Assembly: GCA_017549105.1 (NCBI GenBank)
Contig: JAFYVN010000006.1
Span: 186,001-250,000, forward strand
Direction of reading: 5' to 3'
Source: Clostridia bacterium
GTDB lineage: Bacteria > Bacillota > Clostridia > Oscillospirales > Acutalibacteraceae
DNA: 64,000 nucleotides
Part shown: positions 9,464-18,111 of the stretch, piece by piece
Layout of the letters: every line of letters starts with the position of its first letter
Numbering within the stretch: position 1 is the first letter of the stretch
The notes under the pieces: generated by a model
Seen by the model: the letters and a program-made list of their open reading frames with translations, nothing else
Databases searched by the model: none
What the model was told of the DNA's origin: nothing
Position numbers and translations under genes: made by a program

Positions 9464-10732
9464 TTATATATTCTCTCTGTACTTCTTGCGTGCATATCTG
9501 AAAATAACAAATGCGACGCAGACTGCGGCAAAAATTCCGATGTAAAGAGCGTATCTTCTTGCTTCGGGAGTCATTGCTTCGCCGTCATCAGTCGAAACAG
9601 CCGAACCAGAACCACCGAAAAAGAAATCGTGATTTCCCGTACCCGAAGGGATATAGTTCTTCACATCATCCCAAAGTGTACTCATCAAAGCGAGAGTTTC
9701 GGGATTGAGGTTGAGGAAAAGCTGAGTTTTGAACTTTCCGTCCTCGGGATAGAGGATTTCATCCTCATAGAATGAATACTCGGGATTGTTGAACACCTCG
9801 GTATGGGGACTTGCGTAGCAGATATATTCCGCATTGGCAAGCGCAACCTCGGGTTCAAGAAGGAAGTTGATGTAAAGCTCTGCCGCAAGCTTATTCTTTG
9901 CGCCCTTGAGCACACAAGCACCGTCAACGAAGAAATTCACGCCTTCTTTGGGATAAACAAAGTCGAGAGCGGGATTATTCTCCTGCATAGTGAGGAAATC
10001 ACCTGCGTAATATGGAGCCATTGCTGCTTCGCCCGCTTCCATCTTAAGGAAAACTTCGTCGTTTACGTATGCGGGAGAAACATTCTTCTGCTCCTTGAGA
10101 AGCTCTGCAGCAACTCTCCACGAAGCCTCGGACTCATTGTTATAATCCATGCCGAGAATGCTCTGCGCAATCGCAAATGCATCACGGGGATTGTTGAACA
10201 TCAGAATGCTGTTTTCGTAATTTTCGTCCCAGAGAGCAGTCCAGCTGTCGGGCGCTTCTTCAACCATTTCGGTGTTGTAGATAAGACCGACCATACCGAC
10301 TGTATAGGGCACGGAGAATTCATTCTTCGGGTCGTGCGCAAGATTTTTATATTTTTCGGGAATGTACTTATAATTCGGAATGTTTGAAAAATCGATAGGC
10401 TGAAGCATATCTTCGGCAATCATTCTCTGAATCATATAGTCCGACGGAATAACAACATCATATGAAACTCCGCCGCCCTTGAGTTTTGAATACATAACCT
10501 CGTTGTTGTCATAGGTTTCGTAAACAACGTTGATGCCATATTTCTCTTCAAATGCCGCATTGACATCAAGAGTATCGTCCGCACCGTCGGATATGTATTC
10601 GCCCCAGTTATAAACGTAAAGCGTTGTGCCTCTGAGCGCATCGATTTCGCTCTGCTCCGCCGCAACTGCGGTTACGCAGGGCAGAAGTGCAAGAATCAGC
10701 GCAAAAAGCACGGATGCAAATCTTTTTTTCAA
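9464..10732 (-). CDS. potD: spermidine/putrescine-binding protein PotD with C-terminal membrane anchor
   Basis: Extracytoplasmic binding protein of the polyamine ABC importer. The 422-residue product starts with a signal peptide (cleavage probably after AVAA) but no lipobox cysteine. The mature part opens LYVYNWGEYIS, the classic PotD/PotF start, and runs through SYDVVIPSDYMI and a conserved type-II binding protein core. After a Gly/Ser-rich linker the protein ends in a hydrophobic segment of about 20 residues and a basic tail (YARKKYRENI), so it is probably held in the membrane by its C-terminus instead of a lipid. A GTG at 10741 is possible, but AAGTGGGG lies right against it and suits the TTG at 10732 better. 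Last gene of potABCD. Confidence 0.92.
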   Translation of the reverse strand: MKKRFASVLFALILALLPCVTAVAAEQSEIDALRGTTLYVYNWGEYISDGADDTLDVNAAFEEKYGINVVYETYDNNEVMYSKLKGGGVSYDVVIPSDYMIQRMIAEDMLQPIDFSNIPNYKYIPEKYKNLAHDPKNEFSVPYTVGMVGLIYNTEMVEEAPDSWTALWDENYENSILMFNNPRDAFAIAQSILGMDYNNESEASWRVAAELLKEQKNVSPAYVNDEVFLKMEAGEAAMAPYYAGDFLTMQENNPALDFVYPKEGVNFFVDGACVLKGAKNKLAAELYINFLLEPEVALANAEYICYASPHTEVFNNPEYSFYEDEILYPEDGKFKTQLFLNLNPETLALMSTLWDDVKNYIPSGTGNHDFFFGGSGSAVSTDDGEAMTPEARRYALYIGIFAAVCVAFVIFRYARKKYRENI

Positions 10733-10755
10733 TAAAAACACCCCACTTGAAAGTG

Positions 10756-11559
10756 TTATTTTTTCTTGGTTTTCTCCTCACTCTTTGACTGTGCAACATT
10801 ATAAAGAATAAGAAGAACGAGTATGCTCACAAAAATCAGAGCCGAAAGAGCATACATATCCGGCTTGACTCGTTTCTTTGTCATTGAGAAAATCGCAATG
10901 GGAAGAGTCTGGAAGCCGGGTCCGCTGGTGAAATAGCTGATAATGAAATCGTCCAGCGAAAGAGTAAATGCCATAATCATACCGGTAATAATACCGGGCA
11001 TAATTGACGGCAGAACAACCTTGAAGAAAGCCATAACCGGTCTGCAACCAAGATCCTGCGCCGCTTCGGAAAGATTTCTGTCCGTCTGGCGGAGCTTGGG
11101 CAATACGTTAAGAATAACGTATGGAAGGTTGAAGGTTACGTGGGCGATAAGCATTGTGCCGAAACCAAGCACGGCATCCTTGCTCAGAAGTCTGCCCACA
11201 AAAACAAACAGAAGCATCATTGAGATACCCGTTACGATTTCGGGGTTTGTCATGGGAATATTTGTTGTTGCCATAACGCCTGCACGAACGGGACCTTTTT
11301 TGAATTTATCTATGCCGACTGCCGCCGCAGTGCCGAGAACGGTTGCGATAACAGAAGAACAGACCGCAAGAATGATTGTGTTGTAAAGCGACCTTAAGGT
11401 TGCTTCATCCTCTAAAAGTGCCTTGTACCAATCAAGCGAAAAGCCTGCGAATACGCTTGTGCTGCTTGATGAGTTGAATGAAAAAAGAATCATTACGAGA
11501 ATCGGCGCATAGAGAAAAAGAAAAACGAGAAAGGTATATATCTTTGATGCAGCTTTCAT
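10756..11559 (-). CDS. potC: spermidine/putrescine ABC transporter permease PotC
   Basis: One of two membrane subunits of the polyamine importer. The 267 residues hold six predicted membrane helices and the cytoplasmic coupling loop LSEAAQDLGCRPVMAFF (EAA motif), which docks on PotA. The N-terminus with YAPILVMILFSFN is typical of PotC/PotI. Its ATG overlaps the potB stop by four bases and is preceded by GGAGGG, indicating coupled translation. potD follows after about 23 bases. Confidence 0.93.
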   Translation of the reverse strand: MKAASKIYTFLVFLFLYAPILVMILFSFNSSSSTSVFAGFSLDWYKALLEDEATLRSLYNTIILAVCSSVIATVLGTAAAVGIDKFKKGPVRAGVMATTNIPMTNPEIVTGISMMLLFVFVGRLLSKDAVLGFGTMLIAHVTFNLPYVILNVLPKLRQTDRNLSEAAQDLGCRPVMAFFKVVLPSIMPGIITGMIMAFTLSLDDFIISYFTSGPGFQTLPIAIFSMTKKRVKPDMYALSALIFVSILVLLILYNVAQSKSEEKTKKK

Positions 11560-12380
11560 ATAACTACGCCCTCCTCATCGCCCGTAAAGCGGTTCATAAC
11601 CGCCATACTGATAAGAATAAGCACCATCAGCACAAGCGAAAGTGCCGCACCGAGGTTGTAGTTATAAGACTGCTGAAACTGTCTTTCGATAACGTCACCG
11701 ATAAGGTCAAACGAGCCGCCGCCGAGCTTCTGTGAAATGTAGAAGGTGCTGACGGAGGGCACAAATACCATAGTGATACCCGAAACTATACCGGGCATGC
11801 TCATCGGGATAATGCAGCGTCTTACAACAGTAAGACGGTTGCCGCCAAGATCCTGGCAGGCTTCAACCATACTGTAATCAAGCTTTGCCATAACCGAATA
11901 AATCGGCATTATCATATACGGTAGAAAATTATAAACCATACCGAGGATAACCGCACCTTCGGTATTAATCATATGAATCGGGTCAATTCCGATTTTGCCG
12001 AGAAGATTGTTGATTATACCCGTATCCTGAAGAAGAGCCATCCACGAATATGTTCTGATAAGAAAGCTCATCCACATCGGAAGCATAACAAGCATAACCA
12101 TCGTACGCTGAACCTTTTCTGTCTTCTGCGAAATAATATACGCAAGCGGAAACGCTATGATAAGACAGATGATGGTTGCAACTATTCCGAACCATATTGA
12201 GCGCAGGAAAGTGGGCGTATATTTGCTCAGAGCGGTTATGTTTTCAAAAGTGAACGCTCCCGAAGCATCGGTAAAGGAATAATAAACAACAAAAATCAGC
12301 GGAGCAATTATAAAAAGTACCGACCAGACGATGTAAGGCGAGGCAACAAGCTTTGACCCGAGTGATGAACGGTTGCTCAT
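11556..12380 (-). CDS. potB: spermidine/putrescine ABC transporter permease PotB
   Basis: Second membrane subunit of the importer: 274 residues, six predicted helices, and the coupling loop [18 protein letters not shown]. The segment [19 protein letters not shown] is characteristic of PotB/PotH. The ATG overlaps the last four bases of potA and uses the purine-rich 3' end of potA (codons for EEEVEE) as an unusually strong ribosome binding site. That coupling fits a fixed subunit ratio. Confidence 0.93.
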   Translation of the reverse strand: MSNRSSLGSKLVASPYIVWSVLFIIAPLIFVVYYSFTDASGAFTFENITALSKYTPTFLRSIWFGIVATIICLIIAFPLAYIISQKTEKVQRTMVMLVMLPMWMSFLIRTYSWMALLQDTGIINNLLGKIGIDPIHMINTEGAVILGMVYNFLPYMIMPIYSVMAKLDYSMVEACQDLGGNRLTVVRRCIIPMSMPGIVSGITMVFVPSVSTFYISQKLGGGSFDLIGDVIERQFQQSYNYNLGAALSLVLMVLILISMAVMNRFTGDEEGVVI

Positions 12381-13501
12381 TCCTCCACCTCCTCCTCTGC
12401 GTTTGAAAGCTCATCAAACTCTTCGCTGAATGAGCTGTAGTCGCCGTAGATACCCGAATATTCAGATTTCTTCATAATATGAATTGCATCGGGTTCAATG
12501 AAAAGACCGATTTTTGCACCTTCGGGCTGATAATCGGTTGTCTGAATCATCCACTTGAAGCCACCGATATCAACGATGATTTCAAAATGAACGCCCTTGA
12601 AGGTTACGGATGTAACGGTTCCTCGGAGCATACCCTTTTCGGGTTCAACAACGTCAACGTCCTCGGGGCGGACAACAACGTCAACCGCTTCGTTCTTGCC
12701 GAAGCCTTTATCAAGACATTCAAATCTGTGACCCGAAAAATCAACAAGGCAGTCATCAATCATAACACCGTCAAGAATGTTACTTTCGCCTATGAAATCC
12801 GCAACAAATGCGTTCTTGGGTTCGTTATATATATCAAGAGGTGTGCCTATCTGCTGAATAACACCGCCATCCATAACAACAACGGTATCCGACATTGAGA
12901 GCGCCTCTTCCTGGTCGTGAGTAACATAAATAAAAGTGATGCCGAGTCTCTGCTGAATTTTTTTCAGTTCAACCTGCATATCCTTGCGGAGCTTGAGGTC
13001 AAGTGCGCCGAGAGGTTCGTCAAGAAGAAGAACCCTGGGCTTTACCGCAAGTGCACGGGCAATTGCAACTCTCTGCTGCTGACCGCCCGAAAGCGAATTT
13101 ATGTTTCTTTTATTAAAGCCTGTGAGATTGACAAGCGCGAGCATCTCTTCGACTGTTTCTTTAATCTGCTTTTCGGGAACTTTCTTTATTCTTAATCCGA
13201 AAGCAACATTTTCATAAACATTCAGGTGGGGAAAAAGCGCATAACGCTGAAAAACAGTGTTAACCTGCCTTTTGTGAGGAGGAACACCATTCATCTTTTT
13301 ATCCTCAAAAATAACCTCACCTTCATCGGGTTCAATGAAACCTGCAATGATTCGGAGTGTGGTTGTCTTGCCGCAGCCCGACGGACCGAGAAACGTTATA
13401 AACTCCTTATCACGGATATATAAGTTGAGGTTTTTGAGTACCTGATTATTTCCGAAAGTTACGGAAATATTTTTCAAATCAATGATCGCATTTTTTTTCA
13501 A
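12377..13501 (-). CDS. potA: spermidine/putrescine ABC transporter ATPase PotA
   Basis: Cytoplasmic ATPase that powers polyamine uptake. The 374 residues contain Walker [10 protein letters not shown], the Q-loop, ABC signature LSGGQQQR, Walker [13 protein letters not shown] and the H-loop THDQEEAL, followed by a TOBE-type C-terminal regulatory domain (about 240-350). The tail is acidic (NAEEEVEE). The start is a TTG with GAGAGGGG about 9 bases upstream. It is the first gene of potABCD, and a promoter lies at 13552-13580. Confidence 0.94.
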   Translation of the reverse strand: MKKNAIIDLKNISVTFGNNQVLKNLNLYIRDKEFITFLGPSGCGKTTTLRIIAGFIEPDEGEVIFEDKKMNGVPPHKRQVNTVFQRYALFPHLNVYENVAFGLRIKKVPEKQIKETVEEMLALVNLTGFNKRNINSLSGGQQQRVAIARALAVKPRVLLLDEPLGALDLKLRKDMQVELKKIQQRLGITFIYVTHDQEEALSMSDTVVVMDGGVIQQIGTPLDIYNEPKNAFVADFIGESNILDGVMIDDCLVDFSGHRFECLDKGFGKNEAVDVVVRPEDVDVVEPEKGMLRGTVTSVTFKGVHFEIIVDIGGFKWMIQTTDYQPEGAKIGLFIEPDAIHIMKKSEYSGIYGDYSSFSEEFDELSNAEEEVEE

Positions 13502-13551
13502 TTATGCAGCCCCTCTCTGCCTTTGCTGTGCGGCTTATAATAATATATTAA

Positions 13552-13580
13552 AATATAGAGCAAATTCTTGCAAATGTCAA
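13552..13580 (-). promoter_or_regulatory. SigA-type promoter of potABCD
   Basis: TTGACA (13575-13580, minus strand) and TATATT (13552-13557) are separated by exactly 17 bases. The leader to the potA start is about 45 bases. Confidence 0.7.
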
Positions 13581-13640
13581 CAATTTTTTTAATAAATCCG
13601 TGAAAAATCCGTTAGGGTTTGATGTTTTCAAATATTTTAC

Positions 13641-13682
13641 TCTGTTTTGCTCTCAAATGCTCCGTTTTGCTCTGTTTTGCTC
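13641..13682. repeat. 10-bp-period tandem repeat between potA and sigG
   Basis: Four consecutive 10-base units: TCTGTTTTGC (13641), TCTCAAATGC (13651), TCCGTTTTGC (13661) and TCTGTTTTGC (13671), followed by TC. Units 1 and 4 are identical and unit 2 is degenerate in the middle. The spacing equals about one helical turn, so repeated motifs would face the same side of the DNA. The rest of the 13502-13789 gap holds the potA promoter and the sigG ribosome binding site. Confidence 0.6.
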
Positions 13683-13789
13683 ACTTTTTGGCTGTGAAAA
13701 GTTTTTTAAGGATATGAATGCTTTTTTCTTATAAACCCCGATTTTTTCGGCAATACTTTTAATGCCATTATTTGTTTCGGGGTGATTTT

Positions 13790-14566
13790 TTGCAATTCAG
13801 CAAGGTTGAAATCTGCGGAGTTAACACCGCAAAGTTGAAAATTCTTAAGGAAAGTGAAAAAATGGAGTTGTTGAGAAAAGCAAGAGCGGGTGATAAAAAA
13901 GCAAGAGATGACCTTGTAACAGGTAATCTGCGTCTTGTGCTCAGCGTTATTCAACGGTTTTCAAACAGAGGTGAAAATCCCGATGACCTTTTTCAGGTAG
14001 GTTGCATAGGTCTTATAAAAGCAATCGATAATTTTGACTTGTCGCTCGACGTAAGATTCAGCACCTATGCCTGCCCGATGATTATAGGTGAAGTGCGCAG
14101 ACATCTCAGGGATAACAATCCCGTAAGGGTCAGCCGTTCCGTCAGAGACACGGCATACCACGCAATGCAGATACGCGAAAGACTGATAAACGAACTTGAA
14201 CGTGACCCGACTCCCGAAGAAATTGCGAAAGAACTCGGAATTTCAAAAGAAAGCGTTGTGCTTGCACTTGATGCGATAGTTGAACCCGTTTCACTCAGCG
14301 AACCTGTTTACTCCGACGGCGGCGATACAATCTATGTTATGGACCAGATAGGTGGCGGTGACAGCGACGAAAGCTGGCTTGAAGAAATCCTTATCAAGCA
14401 AGCAATAAAAGAGTTGAATGAACGGGAGAAAAAAATACTCCATCTGCGCTTTATGCAAGGCAAAACCCAGATGGAGGTTGCAGATGAAATCGGAATATCC
14501 CAGGCTCAGGTTTCAAGGCTTGAAAAAGGTGCAATCAAAAAAATCAAGGATAATAACAGGGTATAA
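13790..14566 (+). CDS. sigG: sporulation sigma factor SigG
   Basis: Late forespore-specific RNA polymerase sigma factor, which marks the organism as an endospore former. The 258 residues begin near KVEICGVNTAKL, a SigG hallmark. Region 2 follows (NLRLVLSVIQRF, DDLFQVGCIGLIKAIDNFD, FSTYACPMIIGEVRRHLRD), then region 3, and region 4 ends with the helix-turn-helix TQMEVADEIGISQAQVSRLE. I place the start at the TTG at 13790, which has GGGGTGA at 13779-13785. A TTG at 13772 in the same frame lacks a ribosome binding site. spoIIG genes, often next to sigG, are absent here. A terminator follows. Confidence 0.95.
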   Translation: MQFSKVEICGVNTAKLKILKESEKMELLRKARAGDKKARDDLVTGNLRLVLSVIQRFSNRGENPDDLFQVGCIGLIKAIDNFDLSLDVRFSTYACPMIIGEVRRHLRDNNPVRVSRSVRDTAYHAMQIRERLINELERDPTPEEIAKELGISKESVVLALDAIVEPVSLSEPVYSDGGDTIYVMDQIGGGDSDESWLEEILIKQAIKELNEREKKILHLRFMQGKTQMEVADEIGISQAQVSRLEKGAIKKIKDNNRV

Positions 14567-14570
14567 AAAA

Positions 14571-14611
14571 ACGGAATGTCTCGTTTGAATCGAGGCATTC
14601 CGTTTGACTTT
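14571..14611. terminator. bidirectional terminator between sigG and the YhhN gene
   Basis: A perfect 13-base stem, 14571-14583 with 14591-14603, and a seven-base loop. It has an A-run to the left and a T-rich stretch to the right, so it can end both converging transcripts. Confidence 0.85.
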
Positions 14612-15300
14612 TACATAAGCGCAACAGACATTGCGAGCAATATCTGTGCGGGATAATAGCTCGAAAGTTCAAGCGTTACCCATATATTTTTTCTTTTGAC
14701 GGGGGTAAAATAAAGCAGACCCAGGCAGGTATCACTGATTATAAACAGCGCTGTTCCTATAAAAGCAACGATGAACGGAATCTTTCCTGTTCCGAAAGCA
14801 AGCACCGCCGCCGATGCAGCTTTATAAAATAACGAGCCGTAATAGACTGCCATAACAGGTTTCAGCTTATTGTCTATCTTCATTTTGAAAACTTTCATCA
14901 TAATCAGAGCAAGAACTGCACCCGTAACGCCAACGAGAAGCGCAGGAAGAACAAATCCGCTTGCCGAAACGAAGCCGCAAATTGCAAAAATATGACCTGC
15001 AAGGAAATAAATCGTACCAAGTGCAACAAGTTTGCTTTTGAAGGTCGGCGCAACTTCTTTGATGCCGAGAAGCACATCTCCGAAAAATCCGAAAAGCACC
15101 GAAAAACACATCATACAGAAATAATATGTATCAACGGGATTGAGGCAGTATCCGACCACGGCAACAGAAATAAATCCGAAGCTTGCCATAAATTTGCACA
15201 TCATTCCTTCGAACGCTTTACCTTTTCTTCTGAAGCAGACGCACCCTACTGCAAAAACAATTGTTACCGCTGCCAGAACACAGCATATCGGTGACATCAC
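14611..15300 (-). CDS. YhhN family membrane protein (lysoplasmalogenase-like)
   Basis: A 229-residue polytopic protein with seven to eight predicted helices and the YhhN/TMEM86 landmark GDVLLG near residue 75, plus a late ISDTCLG segment with an acidic residue in a helix. Characterised family members hydrolyse the vinyl-ether bond of lysoplasmalogens. Many anaerobic Clostridia make plasmalogens, so the activity fits. Last gene of a minus-strand operon, starting 9 bases after the GNAT gene stop. Substrate is inferred from family only. Confidence 0.75.
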   Translation of the reverse strand: MMSPICCVLAAVTIVFAVGCVCFRRKGKAFEGMMCKFMASFGFISVAVVGYCLNPVDTYYFCMMCFSVLFGFFGDVLLGIKEVAPTFKSKLVALGTIYFLAGHIFAICGFVSASGFVLPALLVGVTGAVLALIMMKVFKMKIDNKLKPVMAVYYGSLFYKAASAAVLAFGTGKIPFIVAFIGTALFIISDTCLGLLYFTPVKRKNIWVTLELSSYYPAQILLAMSVALM

Positions 15301-15309
15301 GGCACCTCC

Positions 15310-16047
15310 TCAATTATTTTCGGCTATTGCCCAGCAACCGACTTTTTTAAAACCGATTTTTTTATAGAACTCTGCAAGAGAATCCTCTCTGCAGAAAAGA
15401 AAAACTTTCTTATCTGACTTTTCTTCTGCAAGCGAACCAACAAGCTTTGATGCAAATCCCATCCCTCTTGCGGAGGGATTTGTTGCAACCGCTCCGAGAA
15501 GAACGCTCTTTGTACCCTCGAAAAGCGCAAACGCGCAAGCTCCCGGTTCATCCCCATTCAGAATGGCTGAAAGGGTCGCTGTGCCTTTGTTGAGTCTTGC
15601 GCAAATATCGGCAAGAAATGCACCGTAATCACCGAGTTCAAAACCGCAAAGGCAGAGCAAATCATAGATTTTTTTCTTGTCGCAGTCGCGGATAATATCA
15701 TTGCTGTCAAACACCGCACCGCCTTTATATTCAACGGTGAACGAGGTTTTTGCCGCTTCGAATCCGAGCTTTTTCATTACTTCGGCATCACACGTCAGAC
15801 TCGAAAATCCGACGGCATTTATGAATGCGGAAAGCTCTTCGTAATCCGTGCCGTCAAGGCAACACACCGTCATATTTCCGTCAACTCTGCTGACCGACGC
15901 AACCGCTTTTTCATCGGTTGTCTGCACCCAGAACATCGCAAAGGAATGCTCTGTGCCATAGGTTTCCGCAAAAGCGGTTATCCTTGCTGCATAAGGGTCG
16001 GCAGGCAGAAAATCAAGCTCGCTTTTATTTTCAATGAGTTTTACCAT
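15310..16047 (-). CDS. GNAT family N-acetyltransferase
   Basis: A 245-residue protein whose C-terminal third is a GNAT domain: LLGAVATNPSARGMGFASKL contains the acetyl-CoA pyrophosphate loop (R-G-x-G-x-A form), and EFYKKIGFKKVG is the usual final strand. The N-terminal 120 residues are a diverged GNAT-like half without a clear cofactor loop. Its start overlaps the M42 peptidase stop by seven bases. Acceptor unknown. The operon context (peptidases) may hint at an amino acid or peptide amine, but this is weak. Confidence 0.75.
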   Translation of the reverse strand: MVKLIENKSELDFLPADPYAARITAFAETYGTEHSFAMFWVQTTDEKAVASVSRVDGNMTVCCLDGTDYEELSAFINAVGFSSLTCDAEVMKKLGFEAAKTSFTVEYKGGAVFDSNDIIRDCDKKKIYDLLCLCGFELGDYGAFLADICARLNKGTATLSAILNGDEPGACAFALFEGTKSVLLGAVATNPSARGMGFASKLVGSLAEEKSDKKVFLFCREDSLAEFYKKIGFKKVGCWAIAENN

Positions 16048-17060
16048 TTTGCGAATTCCTCTGCCATCGCACCGATAAGCTTAAGACTCTCGACGGCATC
16101 GCTGTACTTTATAACACATCCGGGGGAATGCAGATATCTGCACGGCACAGAAACGGTCAGAGTCTTTACACCGCCTCTGCTCTTGTGGATTGCACCCGCA
16201 TTATTGCCGCCGGCAACAACAGTTTTTGGCTGGCAGCGGATATTTCTCTCCTTTGCAACCTCAAACGCTTTATCAAAAAGTTCTCTGCTGTAAATCGTTC
16301 TTCTGTCCATAAACGAAACAGCTCCGCCTTCACCGCAGATACAAACTCTTTTGTCATCCTTCACGCCCGAAATATCGGCAGCGGTTGTTGTTTCAACAGC
16401 TATCGCATAATCGGGTGCGATTGTGAACGCAGAAGTCTGTGCACCTCTTGTACCGATTTCCTCCTGAACGCTGAAAGAAAACCAGGTGTCATATTCAAGC
16501 TCGCTTCTGATAAGCTCAATCAGAATCGCACATCCCGCACGGTCATCAAGTGCCTTTGCTTTTATAAATCCGTCACCGAATTCGACAAAATCGCTGTCAA
16601 ACCAGGCTGCATCGCCAAGGCGGATATATTCCGCCGCTTCTTCCTTGGATTTTGCGCCGATATCGATATAAAGGTCGTCTGCCTTGGGAATATCCGCATC
16701 CTGACCTTTTTCAACAAGATGAACGGGTTTTATTCCGACAACACCGCTGATACCCTTATCGCCAACCTTAACCGTTCTGCCGAGCATAACACGGCTGTCA
16801 ATACCGCCAACCTTCACAAAACGAAGAAAACCTTCGGATGTGATTGCAGTTATCATCATACCGACCTCGTCCATATGAGCATCAAGCATAACCTTGTTTT
16901 TGGCAGGATTCTTACCCTTTTTGAATACGATAAGATTACCGAGAGGGTCGATGCTGTACTCGGCATAATCTTTGATTTTTTCTATTATATAGTCACGAAC
17001 AACGTTTTCTCTGCCCGAAATTCCCGAAAGGGTGCAGAGTTCCTTAATCATCTCAAGCAT
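16041..17060 (-). CDS. M42 family aminopeptidase (first copy)
   Basis: Cytosolic dinuclear metallo-aminopeptidase of the glutamyl aminopeptidase/FrvX type, 339 residues. Metal and catalytic residues are visible in MLDAHMDEVGMMI (His and Asp), ALDDRAG (bridging Asp), VQEEIGTRGA (catalytic and ligand Glu), AVET and the C-terminal CRYLHSPG (His). Family members form dodecameric particles that trim peptides. It overlaps a second M42 gene by eight bases, and the two are diverged paralogues in tandem. Together they may form a hetero-oligomer or cover different N-terminal residues. Confidence 0.88.
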   Translation of the reverse strand: MLEMIKELCTLSGISGRENVVRDYIIEKIKDYAEYSIDPLGNLIVFKKGKNPAKNKVMLDAHMDEVGMMITAITSEGFLRFVKVGGIDSRVMLGRTVKVGDKGISGVVGIKPVHLVEKGQDADIPKADDLYIDIGAKSKEEAAEYIRLGDAAWFDSDFVEFGDGFIKAKALDDRAGCAILIELIRSELEYDTWFSFSVQEEIGTRGAQTSAFTIAPDYAIAVETTTAADISGVKDDKRVCICGEGGAVSFMDRRTIYSRELFDKAFEVAKERNIRCQPKTVVAGGNNAGAIHKSRGGVKTLTVSVPCRYLHSPGCVIKYSDAVESLKLIGAMAEEFAKW

Positions 17061-18087
17061 CGGAACATCCCCTTTCGATTATATATTCGGCCATAAGCTT
17101 TGCCGTGTTTTCGATATCCTCAAGGTCGCAGACCTCAACCGCAGTATGCATATTGCGAAGCGGAATTGAAAGCAGAGCGGTTTTGACACCCTTACCCGAA
17201 ATCTGAATTTCGTCGCAGTTTGTGCCTGTTTTTCCGCCCATAACCTCGGATTGATTGGGAATATTCTTCTTTTCGGCAATCTCGGAAAGACGTCTGCTCA
17301 TATCATAATCGAGCGACGGACCAAAGCCTATCATTGTTCCGCCTCCGAGCGAAGCATATTTTTCGGAACTGATTCCTGGAGCAGTTGCAAAGCTGACATC
17401 AACTGCAATCGCCTCATCTGCATCCGCAGAGAATGCACCCGTCTGCGCACCGCTTCCGCCCGTTTCCTCCTGAACGGAAAAAAGCACACTGATTCTGCAG
17501 TTAAGCTCCTTGCCTTCAAGCATTTCAAGGCAGCGAAGAATTGCCGCAACACCGGCTCTGTCATCAATCGAAGGGGATGCAACTCTGCTTCCGAGAAGCT
17601 TTGAAAAGCTGCCGTTAAACGTAATCCTGTCACCTGGAGACACAATTTTAAGAGCATCCTCGCGCTTCATTCCGATATCAACGGCAATTTCGTCAAATCC
17701 CTTTGCCTTGTTTGAATCCTCGGGTTTTGAAAGATGAGGCGGAGTTGAAGTGATTATTCCGAAGATATCTTCTTTGCCGTGAACAGTCACTTCCGCTGCG
17801 GCAAGCACACGGATATCCGCACCGCCGCACTTGGCAACCTTAAGGAAGCCATCTTCGTCAACAGCAGTCACGATAAGTCCTATCTGGTCAAGGTGGGCAT
17901 CGAGAAGGATGTGAGTATCCCCCTCACCCATTGTGCCCGTAACGCTTCCGAGAGGGTCAATTTTTACGGACATATATTTTGAGAGAAGCTCTGAAGCGAC
18001 CTGAGCAGCCTTATTTTCCGCACCCGAAACACCCTTTGCGGAGCAAAGCTTTTCGAGCAAAACGGAAACTTCATTATAATTATTCAT
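17053..18087 (-). CDS. M42 family aminopeptidase (second copy)
   Basis: 344 residues, homologous along its length to the next gene: DAHLDQIGLIV, SIDDRAGVAAIL, SVQEETGGSGAQ and SIPLRNMHTAVE carry the metal-ligand and catalytic positions. The usual HKSRGG segment is replaced by NCDEIQISGKG, so the region around the late active site differs between the two copies. It lies 24 bases after galK and is translationally coupled to the downstream copy by an eight-base overlap. Confidence 0.86.
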   Translation of the reverse strand: MNNYNEVSVLLEKLCSAKGVSGAENKAAQVASELLSKYMSVKIDPLGSVTGTMGEGDTHILLDAHLDQIGLIVTAVDEDGFLKVAKCGGADIRVLAAAEVTVHGKEDIFGIITSTPPHLSKPEDSNKAKGFDEIAVDIGMKREDALKIVSPGDRITFNGSFSKLLGSRVASPSIDDRAGVAAILRCLEMLEGKELNCRISVLFSVQEETGGSGAQTGAFSADADEAIAVDVSFATAPGISSEKYASLGGGTMIGFGPSLDYDMSRRLSEIAEKKNIPNQSEVMGGKTGTNCDEIQISGKGVKTALLSIPLRNMHTAVEVCDLEDIENTAKLMAEYIIERGCSDA

Positions 18088-18111
18088 TTCAATTACTTCC
18101 GTCAGTTAAAA

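Noticed and set aside
9803..10387. 194-codon plus-strand frame over potD
   Set aside because: Antisense shadow of potD; no start signal or recognisable domain.
13641..13682. CRISPR-like array
   Set aside because: Units of 10 bases without spacers; no cas genes in the window.
16128..17096. Long open frame (322 codons) antisense to the first M42 peptidase
   Set aside because: It lies entirely opposite a gene with complete family motifs, has no ribosome binding site, and its translation shows no recognisable domain. It is a codon-bias shadow.
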